From the NCBI GenBank assembly GCA_903899845.1, contig CAIUKV010000185.1, positions 1 through 43,545 on the forward strand: a stretch of 43,545 bases of DNA, given 5' to 3'. The notes beneath the pieces are model-generated. The model did no database searches and was not told the origin of the DNA. It saw only the letters and a list, made by a program, of their open reading frames with translations. This stretch comes from an uncultured Actinomycetes bacterium. GTDB lineage: Bacteria > Actinomycetota > Acidimicrobiia > IMCC26256 > PALSA-555. Positions 1-6,775 of the stretch are shown here, in pieces (position 1 is the first letter of the stretch; each line of letters begins with the position of its first letter). The position numbers and the translations under genes are program-made.

Positions 1-1
1 C

Positions 2-703
2 CGGGCCGGGGCGGCGCGGGCCCGCGACCGCGCCGCGGCCGCAGCCGCAGCGGTGGCCCGGGCCGAGAAGGACGTCGCCCGGCTCGAGCGCCGGATCCGG
101 ACCCGGGGTTCCAGTCTGACCCGACAGTTCGACCAGGTCCTGGCCCTGCTGGAGTCGTGGGGCTACCTCGAGGAGTGGGACCTCACCGTGGCCGGGACCC
201 TGCTGGCCCGGCTGTCGACCGAGCAGGACCTGCTCGTCGCCGAGGCCCTCCGGGAGGGGTGGCTGGCCGGTCTGGGACCCCCCGAGCTCGCCGCGGTCGC
301 CTCCTGCTGCACCTACGAGCGCCGGGGTCCCGACGCCGGGAGGCCGGGACCGCCGCTGCGGTGGCCGTCGTCGCGCGTGGCCGACGCCGCCCGCCGACTC
401 GAGCGCCGGTGGCGGGACCTCGCCGCGGCCGAGGACGACCTGCACCTGCCCGGCACCCGGCCCCCCGACCCGGGTCTGACCCCGGCGGTGTTCGAGTGGG
501 CCTCGGGCGACCGCCTCGCCGACGTGCTCGGCGACGAGCTCACCGCCGGCGACTTCGTCCGTCACGTCAAGCAGCTCATCGACGTGCTCCGCCAGATCGG
601 GGAGGTCAGCCCCGACCCGGGGGTCCGGGACGCGGCCCGGGCGGCGGTGACCGCCTGCCACCGGGGCGTCGTGGCCACCGCGAGCCGGGTGGGGTCCGCG
701 TGA
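2..703 (+). CDS. helY: HelY-type DEAD/DEAH RNA helicase, C-terminal part (5' truncated by window edge)
   Basis: The reading frame is open from the left edge, so the GTG listed at 53 is internal and only the last ~233 residues are present. These match the DSHCT domain that ends Ski2/Mtr4/HelY superfamily II helicases: a RQFDQVLALLESWGYL segment, an LxxEALREGWLAGL segment, then ASCCTYERR, and near the end AGDFVRHVKQLIDVLRQIG. The helicase motor domains lie outside the window. Members unwind structured RNA in an ATP-dependent manner; HelY is the actinobacterial form. An alanine/arginine-rich stretch at the left edge fits the linker before DSHCT. The stop overlaps the GTG start of the next gene, so the two are probably translationally coupled. 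Confidence 0.8.
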   Translation, partial: RAGAARARDRAAAAAAAVARAEKDVARLERRIRTRGSSLTRQFDQVLALLESWGYLEEWDLTVAGTLLARLSTEQDLLVAEALREGWLAGLGPPELAAVASCCTYERRGPDAGRPGPPLRWPSSRVADAARRLERRWRDLAAAEDDLHLPGTRPPDPGLTPAVFEWASGDRLADVLGDELTAGDFVRHVKQLIDVLRQIGEVSPDPGVRDAARAAVTACHRGVVATASRVGSA

Positions 704-1395
704 TCCGACCGGGGGCCGCGTGGGGCGGCGCGGTGCCCGCCGGGACCCCGGTCAGGGAGGTCACCGGCGACGACGCGGCGCTCGCCGCCGCGGCGGTGCC
801 CGGGGTGGTGCTGCGCCTCGGCACCGGGTCCACCGCCGAGCTGGCCCGGGCCCTCGGCCTCGCCCGCCCGGGGGCCGGTCCGGGCACCACCGTCGTCGAC
901 TGCGACCTGATCGATCTCGCACCCCCGGCGCCCGACGCCGCCGACGCCGCCCCGATCGCCGCGGTGGCGGCCAACGCGGCGGCCAACGCGGTGGTGCTGG
1001 GGATCCCGCCCGACGCCCTGCGGGCCTGGCACCGACGCCGCCCCGTGACCGTCACGGTGGACGGCCGCGCCCTGTTCGCCGGCCCGGCGACGACCGTCGT
1101 GGTCGCGAACGGCCAGTTCCTCCGGGGCGCCGACCTCGTGCCCCGGGGCCATCCCGGCGACGGCCGGCTGGAGGTCCAGGTCTACGGCCTCGCCCCGGGG
1201 GAGCGGGGCCCGATGCGCCGCCGCCTGGGCGGGGGCGACCACGTGCCCCACCCGCGGATCGCCCAGGGCCAGGGCCGCCGGATCGACGTGCGCTGGGCCC
1301 GGCCCGCGGTGCTCGAGGTCGACGGACGCCGCCGGGACCGGGTGGCCGGGCTCGTCGCACGGGTCCGGCCCGGGGCCCTGAGGGTGCTCGTCTGA
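700..1395 (+). CDS. Diacylglycerol-kinase-like protein lacking the N-terminal nucleotide-binding half
   Basis: 231 residues from a GTG that overlaps the helicase stop (GTGA). The sequence aligns by eye with the middle and end of lipid kinases of the DAGK/YegS family: GTGSTAELARALGL matches the usual GTGNDFARALG, and later come TVDGRALFAG, VVVANGQFLRGADLVPRG, DGRLEVQVYG and a final LEVDGRR. Family members are ~300 residues and begin with an NPxSG strand and a GGDGT nucleotide-binding loop. Here the start lies just before the GTG motif and only TGDDAALAAAA stands where GGDGT would be. It may be a degenerate kinase or a lipid-binding derivative. Family assignment is fairly firm; catalytic activity is doubtful. 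Confidence 0.65.
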   Translation: MIRPGAAWGGAVPAGTPVREVTGDDAALAAAAVPGVVLRLGTGSTAELARALGLARPGAGPGTTVVDCDLIDLAPPAPDAADAAPIAAVAANAAANAVVLGIPPDALRAWHRRRPVTVTVDGRALFAGPATTVVVANGQFLRGADLVPRGHPGDGRLEVQVYGLAPGERGPMRRRLGGGDHVPHPRIAQGQGRRIDVRWARPAVLEVDGRRRDRVAGLVARVRPGALRVLV

Positions 1396-1465
1396 GGCCG
1401 GACCCGTCGGTACGATCACGTGCCCCGGAACCCCCCGGACCCCCGACCCGCCGCCGAGGTCACCG

Positions 1466-3064
1466 ATGCAGTACGTCGCCGAGCGCTTCAGCGCCGAGGA
1501 AGCCGACGTCCTGCGCCCGTACTTCACCAACCTCGACGGTCCGGTCTTCGCGCTCGTCAACCTCCCCGAGGTGGTCAAGGGCGCGCTCTTCGCCCGCTAC
1601 TCGCGCAGCTCGAAGAGCCTCCGCCGGCTCTTCCTCGACGAGTTCGTCGGGGACCTCGACCTGACCGGCGACCTCGGCGTCGACGCCAGCATCGGCCTGG
1701 CCCGGGCCGAGCAGCTGTACGAGAAGGTGTTCCTCGAGTACGGCGACGACTCGGTCGCCCAGCTCGGGGGCGTGCACCTCGCCTGCGAGCAGGCGTCCAA
1801 CGTCTTGACCAAGATCCTCGAGTGGGGCCGACTGATGGCCTACCTCGAGCAGTCCACCCGCTACATCCCCTACGACACCCGCCTCGGCGGCCGGTACCGC
1901 TTCTACCGTCCGAGCGAGGTGCTCGACTCGCCGCTCGGGGCCCGCTACGTGGCCGACATGGACGCCGGCTTCGACGACTACGCCGTCTGCCTGCAGGGCC
2001 TGCTCGAGTGGGCCCGCGACGCGTTCCCGAAGGCACCCGGCGACTCCGACTTCGTGCACAAGACCGCCCTGAAGGCCAAGGCCTGCGACGCGGCCCGGGG
2101 GATCCTCCCCGCCGCGACCCTGTCGAACGTCGGCATCTACGGCACCGGCCAGGCGTTCGAAGCGCTCCTCCTGCGCATGCGGGCCCACCCGCTCCCCGAG
2201 GCGCGCCGGTACGCGGCGATGATGCTCGAGGAGCTGCGCAAGGTCATCCCGTCGTTCCTCACCCGGGTCGACCGGCCCGATCGGGGCGTCGCCTGGAGCG
2301 AGTACCTCGCCGAGACCCGGACCGACACCGCCGCGCTCGTCGCCCGCCTGTTCCCGAGCGACCCGCCCGACGCGCGGCCGACGGTCGTCCTCAGCGACTT
2401 CGACCCCGACGGCGAGGACAAGGTGCTCGCCGCCGTGTGCTACCCGCACACCGCGCTGCCCGAGGACCGGATCCTCGACCGCGTCCGCCGGCTCGGGACC
2501 GACGACCGCATCGCGCTGATGCGGGCCTACGTGGGGGAGCGCGAGAACCGCCGGCACCGACCGGGCCGGGCGTTCGAGCGCACCGACTACCGCTTCGACG
2601 TGCTCGCCGACTACGGCGCGTTCCGCGACCTGCAGCGCCACCGGATGCTGACGATCGAGTGGCAGCGGCTCTCGCCCCGGCACGGGTACGACGTGCCCCC
2701 CGAGATCACTGCCGCCGGCCTCGACGACACCTTCGTCGAGGCGCTGGAGCGCTCGGGCGCCCTCCACGACACCTTGGCGCTCGACTTCCCCGAGCAGGCC
2801 CCCTACGCGGTGGCGCTCGCCTACCGGGTGCGGTTCGTGATGCAGATGAACGCCCGGGAGGCCATGCACGTCATCGAGCTGCGCACCGCCCCCCAGGGCC
2901 ATCCGACCTACCGCGCCGTCTGCCAGGAGATGCACCGGCTGATCGCCGAGCAGGCCGGGCACCCCGCCATCGCCGCGGCGATGACCCACGTCGACCACGG
3001 GGCCTACGCCCTCGAGCGCCTCGACGCCGAGCGGGCCGCCGAGGCCCGGCGGGCGTCCTCGTGA
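1466..3064 (+). CDS. Tandem ThyX-domain protein (FAD-dependent thymidylate synthase family)
   Basis: 532 residues, about twice the length of a normal ThyX (~220-250). Two ThyX-like domains are visible. Around residues 119-135 is EWGRLMAYLEQSTRYIPYD, which keeps the ExSTRY end of the ThyX signature RHRxxSxNExSxR but has lost the RHR. Around 391-405 is RHRMLTIEWQRLSPRH, which keeps RHR but not the second half. ThyX makes dTMP from dUMP using FAD and methylene-tetrahydrofolate, with active sites formed between subunits, so a pseudo-dimer sharing one composite site is possible (inference). Whether it still makes dTMP cannot be told from sequence. A -10-like TACGAT lies at 1411-1416, giving a leader of ~40 nt. 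The gene stands alone between short intergenic gaps. Confidence 0.75.
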   Translation: MQYVAERFSAEEADVLRPYFTNLDGPVFALVNLPEVVKGALFARYSRSSKSLRRLFLDEFVGDLDLTGDLGVDASIGLARAEQLYEKVFLEYGDDSVAQLGGVHLACEQASNVLTKILEWGRLMAYLEQSTRYIPYDTRLGGRYRFYRPSEVLDSPLGARYVADMDAGFDDYAVCLQGLLEWARDAFPKAPGDSDFVHKTALKAKACDAARGILPAATLSNVGIYGTGQAFEALLLRMRAHPLPEARRYAAMMLEELRKVIPSFLTRVDRPDRGVAWSEYLAETRTDTAALVARLFPSDPPDARPTVVLSDFDPDGEDKVLAAVCYPHTALPEDRILDRVRRLGTDDRIALMRAYVGERENRRHRPGRAFERTDYRFDVLADYGAFRDLQRHRMLTIEWQRLSPRHGYDVPPEITAAGLDDTFVEALERSGALHDTLALDFPEQAPYAVALAYRVRFVMQMNAREAMHVIELRTAPQGHPTYRAVCQEMHRLIAEQAGHPAIAAAMTHVDHGAYALERLDAERAAEARRASS

Positions 3065-3137
3065 GGCGAGTGGGGGAGAGCTCGACCCCCGGTCGGGGAA
3101 TGCCCACGGAATCACCGTCGTTCCGGGGGCGCGGCGT

Positions 3138-3143
3138 TATACT
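3138..3143 (+). promoter_or_regulatory. -10 element (TATACT) upstream of the DUF4193 gene
   Basis: TATACT in a GC-rich 120-bp gap, 42 nt before the ATG at 3186. It matches the actinobacterial TANNNT -10 pattern. No convincing -35 box is visible 16-18 nt upstream. The predicted transcript would have a leader of ~35 nt. Confidence 0.45.
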
Positions 3144-3185
3144 CCCGCCGCCCCGACCGGCCGCCGAGACCAGACGGAACGCATC

Positions 3186-3680
3186 ATGAGCGAGGACGAG
3201 TTCGACGACGTCGGCGACGAGGAGCTCGAGGACCTCGAGGGCGACCTCGACCCCGAGATCGACGGTGAGATCGACGACGAGCTCGACGACGACATCGACA
3301 TCGATCTGGACGAGGACCTCGTCGACGTCGAAGTCGATCCCGACGCCGACAGCATCGCCACCCCCACGCCGGCCAGCACCGCGCCGACCGACGAGGACGA
3401 CGAGGAGGGCGACGTCCTCGACCTCGACGAGGAGCTCCACCCCGACGACGTCGAAGCCCCCCTCGACGCGCTGCTCCAGGAGCGGACGGCGAAGGCCACG
3501 CTCGAGGACGAGGAGGAGGAGGTCGAGGACGAGGAGGGCGACGCCGACGAACGGGGCGAGGGCCCGACGCGCATCGTGCCCCGGCGCCCGGGCGAGTTCC
3601 TGTGCTCGTCGTGCTTCCTGGTCCTGCCCCGCCACCAGCTCGCCGACGAGGCCCGCAACCTCTGCCGCGACTGCGCCTGA
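3186..3680 (+). CDS. DUF4193 acidic protein with C-terminal zinc ribbon
   Basis: 164 residues. The first ~130 are extremely acidic, with many runs of Asp and Glu, and are probably disordered. The end carries the conserved DUF4193 zinc-binding block, LCSSCFLVLPRHQLADEA followed by LCRDCA, i.e. two CxxC pairs. DUF4193 proteins occur in most actinobacteria (Rv2699c in M. tuberculosis) and have no established function. The acidic region is longer than in typical ~100-residue members. Its reverse strand gives a long Ser/Arg ORF that is only a shadow of the GAC/GAG codons. Confidence 0.85.
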   Translation: MSEDEFDDVGDEELEDLEGDLDPEIDGEIDDELDDDIDIDLDEDLVDVEVDPDADSIATPTPASTAPTDEDDEEGDVLDLDEELHPDDVEAPLDALLQERTAKATLEDEEEEVEDEEGDADERGEGPTRIVPRRPGEFLCSSCFLVLPRHQLADEARNLCRDCA

Positions 3681-3691
3681 CCAGGCGCCCG

Positions 3692-3697
3692 TAGACT
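3692..3697 (+). promoter_or_regulatory. -10 element (TAGACT) upstream of the 3724 hypothetical gene
   Basis: TAGACT lies 26 nt before the GTG at 3724, between it and the DUF4193 stop. A Shine-Dalgarno-like GAAGGGAGGG follows just before the start codon, so this transcript would have a short leader with a ribosome binding site. Confidence 0.4.
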
Positions 3698-3723
3698 CCA
3701 CGACCGATCCGAAGGGAGGGTCA

Positions 3724-4302
3724 GTGGCCAACGACGACTCCGGCACCGATCCGGTCGAGCGGGCCCTGCGGGCGCTGGTGTACGGCCCGGTCGGACTCGC
3801 CTGCTACGTCAAGGACAGCGCGCCGACCTTCCTCGGGCTGTTCGTGTCGCGCGGGCAGCGCGAGGTCGCCAACGTCCGGCGCACCGTGGGTGAGCGGCTC
3901 GGCATCGTCACCCCCGAGCCCGCGCCGCCCCGCGCCGACCCCCTCGGGACCATCGGCCGGGCCGCGACCCAGGCCGGGGCCGCCGCGGCCACCACGGTCA
4001 CGCCGGTGGTGAAGGCCGGCATCGACGCCGCGGCGTCGGCCCTGCGCACGGTCACGGGCACGCCGTCGCCCGCGGCCGCCCCGACCCCGACCCCGGCGTC
4101 GGCGGCCGGGACGGACGGGCCGGGGGAGGGGGGCAGCGCCTCCGACCTCCCGATCCCCGGGTACGACGGGCTCTCCGCCTCCCAGGTCATCGAGCGTCTC
4201 GGCGGCCTCCCGGCGTCGGCCCTCGCGCAGATCCGGGCCTACGAGGTCGCCCACCGGGGCCGGCGCACCGTCCTCGCGTCGATCGACCAGCTCACGGACT
4301 GA
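3724..4302 (+). CDS. Hypothetical protein with Ala/Pro-rich linker and helical C-terminus
   Basis: 192 residues. The GTG at 3724 was chosen because GAAGGGAGGG sits immediately upstream; the ORF-track start at 3265 lies inside the DUF4193 gene in another frame. The N-terminal ~70 residues include a moderately hydrophobic stretch (LVYGPVGLACYVKDS, then FLGLFVSRG). An Ala/Thr/Pro-rich linker follows at ~85-145. The last ~50 residues (from IPGYDGLSASQVIERLGGLP) look like a short helical module ending in RRTVLASIDQL. I do not recognise a named family, although similar C-terminal modules occur in other actinobacterial hypotheticals. The N-terminus might associate with the membrane, but no clear transmembrane helix is seen. 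Confidence 0.7.
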   Translation: MANDDSGTDPVERALRALVYGPVGLACYVKDSAPTFLGLFVSRGQREVANVRRTVGERLGIVTPEPAPPRADPLGTIGRAATQAGAAAATTVTPVVKAGIDAAASALRTVTGTPSPAAAPTPTPASAAGTDGPGEGGSASDLPIPGYDGLSASQVIERLGGLPASALAQIRAYEVAHRGRRTVLASIDQLTD

Positions 4303-4322
4303 TCGGCTCGGGGCCCGGCGCG

Positions 4323-4805
4323 GTGGAGTCGGCCCGACCGGCGGACCCGTCCGACGTCGCGCGGATCGTCGAGCTCGCCGGCGCGTTGCGGGCCGAGGTC
4401 GGAGGGCAGCGGGGTGGGACGCTCTGGCAGCGCGCCGTCGGTGGGCCCGGCCCCGATGCCGAGGCGGTGACGGCACTGCTCGCCCGGCCCGCGACCACCG
4501 TCCTCGTGGGGTGCCTCGACGACGCCGTCGTGGGCTACACGGTCGCCCGGATCCGGTCCCTCGACGACGGGGGGCGGCTGGCCGAGGTCCTCGAGCTGTT
4601 CGTGGAGCCGGGGGCCCGGGAGGTCGGCGTGGGAGAGGCACTGGTCGGGGCACTGCTCGTGTGGGCCGCCGCCGAGGCCTGTCTCGGCGTCGACGCCACG
4701 GCGCTGCCCGGGAACCGGGCGGCCAAGAACTTCTTCGAGACCCACGGCTTCGTCGCCCGGGCCCTCACCATGCACCGCCCCCTCGGACCGGATCCGGCGT
4801 CGTGA
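4323..4805 (+). CDS. GNAT-family N-acetyltransferase
   Basis: 160 residues. The pattern is that of an acetyl-CoA-dependent GNAT enzyme: an N-terminal ARPADPSDVARIVELAGALR segment, a strand with VVGYTVARI, then ELFVEPGAREVGVGEALVG as motif A (in place of RxxGxG/A, here REVGVGEA) and a C-terminal LPGNRAAKNFFETHGFVAR, the usual N/R-x-x-A-x-x-F/Y-x-x-x-G-F motif B. The substrate cannot be deduced. It starts 20 nt after the preceding gene and its TGA overlaps the GTG of the Nudix gene, so the two are probably co-expressed. Confidence 0.8.
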   Translation: MESARPADPSDVARIVELAGALRAEVGGQRGGTLWQRAVGGPGPDAEAVTALLARPATTVLVGCLDDAVVGYTVARIRSLDDGGRLAEVLELFVEPGAREVGVGEALVGALLVWAAAEACLGVDATALPGNRAAKNFFETHGFVARALTMHRPLGPDPAS

Positions 4806-5215
4806 GCGCCCGCCCCGAGGTGGCCGTCGGGGCGGTGGCCGTGCACGCCGATCGCCTCCTGTGCATCCGGCGCGGTCACGGGCCCGGCGCGGGTCGGTGG
4901 TCGGTGCCGGGCGGCCGGGTCGAGCCCGGCGAGACCCTGCGTGAGGCCGTGGTCCGGGAGCTGGCCGAGGAGACGGGGTACGAGGGCGTGGTCGACCGGT
5001 TCCTCGGGTACGTCGAGCGGATCGGCGACGACCCCGAGCCGTACCACTACGTCATCATGGACTTCGCGGTCACCGTGCTCGACCCGGAGCGCACGCCGCG
5101 CCCGGGTGACGACGCCGCCGAGGCGGCCTGGGTCCCGTTCGCCGACCTCGGGGATCTCCCGCTGGTCGCGGGACTCCACGACTTCCTCATCGACCACGGG
5201 GTGCTGGGTCCCTGA
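4802..5215 (+). CDS. Nudix hydrolase
   Basis: 137 residues from a GTG overlapping the GNAT stop by 4 nt. The complete Nudix box (Gx5Ex7REUxEExGU) is present as GRVEPGETLREAVVRELAEE followed by TGY at about residues 39-61, so the metal-binding glutamates are intact. An N-terminal VAVGAVAVHADRLLCIRRG and GRWSVPGG match small MutT/ADP-ribose-pyrophosphatase-like members, which hydrolyse nucleoside diphosphates linked to another group. The specific substrate is unknown. The gene converges with the HNH gene, whose stop is 33 bp away. Confidence 0.85.
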   Translation: MSARPEVAVGAVAVHADRLLCIRRGHGPGAGRWSVPGGRVEPGETLREAVVRELAEETGYEGVVDRFLGYVERIGDDPEPYHYVIMDFAVTVLDPERTPRPGDDAAEAAWVPFADLGDLPLVAGLHDFLIDHGVLGP

Positions 5216-5248
5216 TCGCCCGCCCCGAGGGGGCCGAGCCGGCCGACG

Positions 5249-6442
5249 TCAGGACACCTTCCCCCGGGCCGGAGGGTCACCCCGGGCCCCCGATCCGACC
5301 CGACGGAACCGGACGGGGTCGTCCCGGTGGCGCCGCAGGTGGTGGTGGCGGCACCGGAGCTCGGTGTTGGCGGGGTTCGTCGGACCGTGCGCCCACCACG
5401 GCACCACGTGGTGCACGTCGCACCATGTGCCCGGTACGTCGCAGCCGGGTTCCACGCAGGTTCGGTCCCGGACCTCGAGCAGGCGCCGCAGCGCCGGGCT
5501 GACCATTCGGGTCCGCCGACCGAGATCGACCACCTCCGACCGTCCGCGTACCAGCACCCGCCCGATCGCGGCGTCACACGCGAGCGTCCGGGCGAGGTCG
5601 GGGCTGACCGGTCCGAACCCGGCGAGCTCGCAGCATCCGTCGCCCGGGTCGACCGCGACCCGGCCGGCGAGCGTGTCGGCGTCGATGATGACGTCGACCG
5701 CGGCCCGGGGCCGGCGACCGTCGCCGTGCACCAGCCGCAGGAGCGCATCCGCCCGCCGCCGGGCGATGGTCTGCGGCGGCCGGGCTCCGTCGACCGGATC
5801 CGGGGGCTCGAGCGCGTCGAGGCGGGTGAGCAGCGCCCGGTACGACACCGGGTCCAGTCGCCCCTCCAGGTGCCCCGCCCCGCCGAAGGTGGCGGCGGCG
5901 TGCAGCACGTTGCCGTCGGGGTCCTCGTCGCCCCGGTGGCGATCGGTCACGGCGTCGACGCAACCGGCCCAGTGTCGGGCCGCGACCCGGAAGGCGGACG
6001 GATCCAGCCCGTGCGCCACGGCGAGCAGGGCCACCTCGTGCTCGGCGAAGGCCCCGGCCCGGTCCCGGGCCGCCCGGGCGGCGAGCCCCACGTGGGCCGC
6101 GGTCACCGAACCCTCGGCGAGCGCCCCGGCGGTCTCGGGGTGCCGATGCACCAGTCGGGCGGTCCGGACCAGCGTGGCCGCGTCCTGGCGGGTCAGGGGT
6201 GCCCGCTGCGCGAGCCAGGTGACGGGGGAGCGGGCGCCATCGGCCGCCCAGTCCCCGGACGCGTCCCAGACGCCGGCCAGTCCCACGATGGCGGCGTCGA
6301 GCCGCTCCCGGACCGCGAGCAACGCAAGCAGCTCGGCGCTGTGGGCCGAACCCGACCAGCCCGTTCGGTCCCGCCCGAGGAGCCGCCCGATCGCGGCCCC
6401 CAGGTCGTCCAGCCCCGGCACCGCCCCGACCCCGCTGTCCAT
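5249..6442 (-). CDS. DUF222 / HNH endonuclease domain protein
   Basis: 397 residues from the ATG at 6442. The ORF extends to a GTG at 6547, but the added 35 residues are Arg/Ser-rich and look untranslated. Residues ~20-290 correspond to the DUF222 region (the 13E12-repeat family of mycobacteria). The C-terminus has the HNH nuclease core: CVEPGCDVPGTWCDVHHVVP, then GGPTN-like HGPTNPANTELRCRHHHLRRH. Such proteins are often multicopy in actinobacteria. They are presumed DNA endonucleases, perhaps of selfish origin, but no biological role is established. No RBS or -10 is obvious directly before 6442. Confidence 0.8.
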   Translation of the reverse strand: MDSGVGAVPGLDDLGAAIGRLLGRDRTGWSGSAHSAELLALLAVRERLDAAIVGLAGVWDASGDWAADGARSPVTWLAQRAPLTRQDAATLVRTARLVHRHPETAGALAEGSVTAAHVGLAARAARDRAGAFAEHEVALLAVAHGLDPSAFRVAARHWAGCVDAVTDRHRGDEDPDGNVLHAAATFGGAGHLEGRLDPVSYRALLTRLDALEPPDPVDGARPPQTIARRRADALLRLVHGDGRRPRAAVDVIIDADTLAGRVAVDPGDGCCELAGFGPVSPDLARTLACDAAIGRVLVRGRSEVVDLGRRTRMVSPALRRLLEVRDRTCVEPGCDVPGTWCDVHHVVPWWAHGPTNPANTELRCRHHHLRRHRDDPVRFRRVGSGARGDPPARGKVS

Positions 6443-6775
6443 GTCGCACCGCCCCGGGCCTCGGCGACCGCGACACCGAGACCGCCACACGGCGAGCCCT
6501 GGCGACGCAGGCCTTGCATCGAATGGGGAAGCTGACGAGCGCGACACTAGTCGAACATCTGTTCGGCGCCAACGACTTCCTCACCGGCCGCGTCCAGGTC
6601 GCCGGTTCGGGGCTCGAAGCGCCGGCTCGGGATCCCGGGCCCGGCACGGCCCCTCCCGGGTTAATGCCGATAATCCTCGTTATGTCATTATCAGCAGGGA
6701 GCCACCCGAGGAGCCCCGGAACCCCCGCTCCCCGGCGTTCCGGGTGGACGTCCGGGCCCGGGGCCCGGGCTCCGG
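6443..6775. other. 333-bp gap between gcvP and the HNH gene, with an AT-rich dyad
   Basis: No convincing gene. It holds a GC-rich inverted repeat after the gcvP stop (see terminator entry) and an AT-rich island at ~6660-6695. The island contains GATAAT and ATTATC, perfect inverted hexamers separated by 12 nt (6669-6692). AT-rich DNA is rare in this window, so the island probably carries the HNH promoter or an operator. The shadow ORF at 6514-6948 (+) runs antisense into gcvP and is not supported. Confidence 0.5.
6715..6744 (-). terminator. Possible hairpin terminator after gcvP
   Basis: CCCGGAAC (6715-6722) pairs perfectly with GTTCCGGG (6737-6744) around a 14-nt loop, about 32 nt past the gcvP stop. 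No T-run follows, so this would be the U-less hairpin type common in GC-rich actinobacteria. Other GC-rich foldings are possible nearby. Confidence 0.35.

Noticed and set aside
3137-3658. 173-residue Ser/Arg-rich minus-strand ORF
   Set aside because: It is the complement of the GAC/GAG-rich DUF4193 gene.
5249-6442. HNH gene as part of a mobile element
   Set aside because: No flanking inverted or direct repeats, integrase or transposase; DUF222/HNH genes are common single genes in actinobacteria.
6443-6547. Longer HNH protein starting at GTG 6547
   Set aside because: The extra 35 residues are Arg/Ser/Gly-rich without similarity to DUF222, and no ribosome binding site precedes them.
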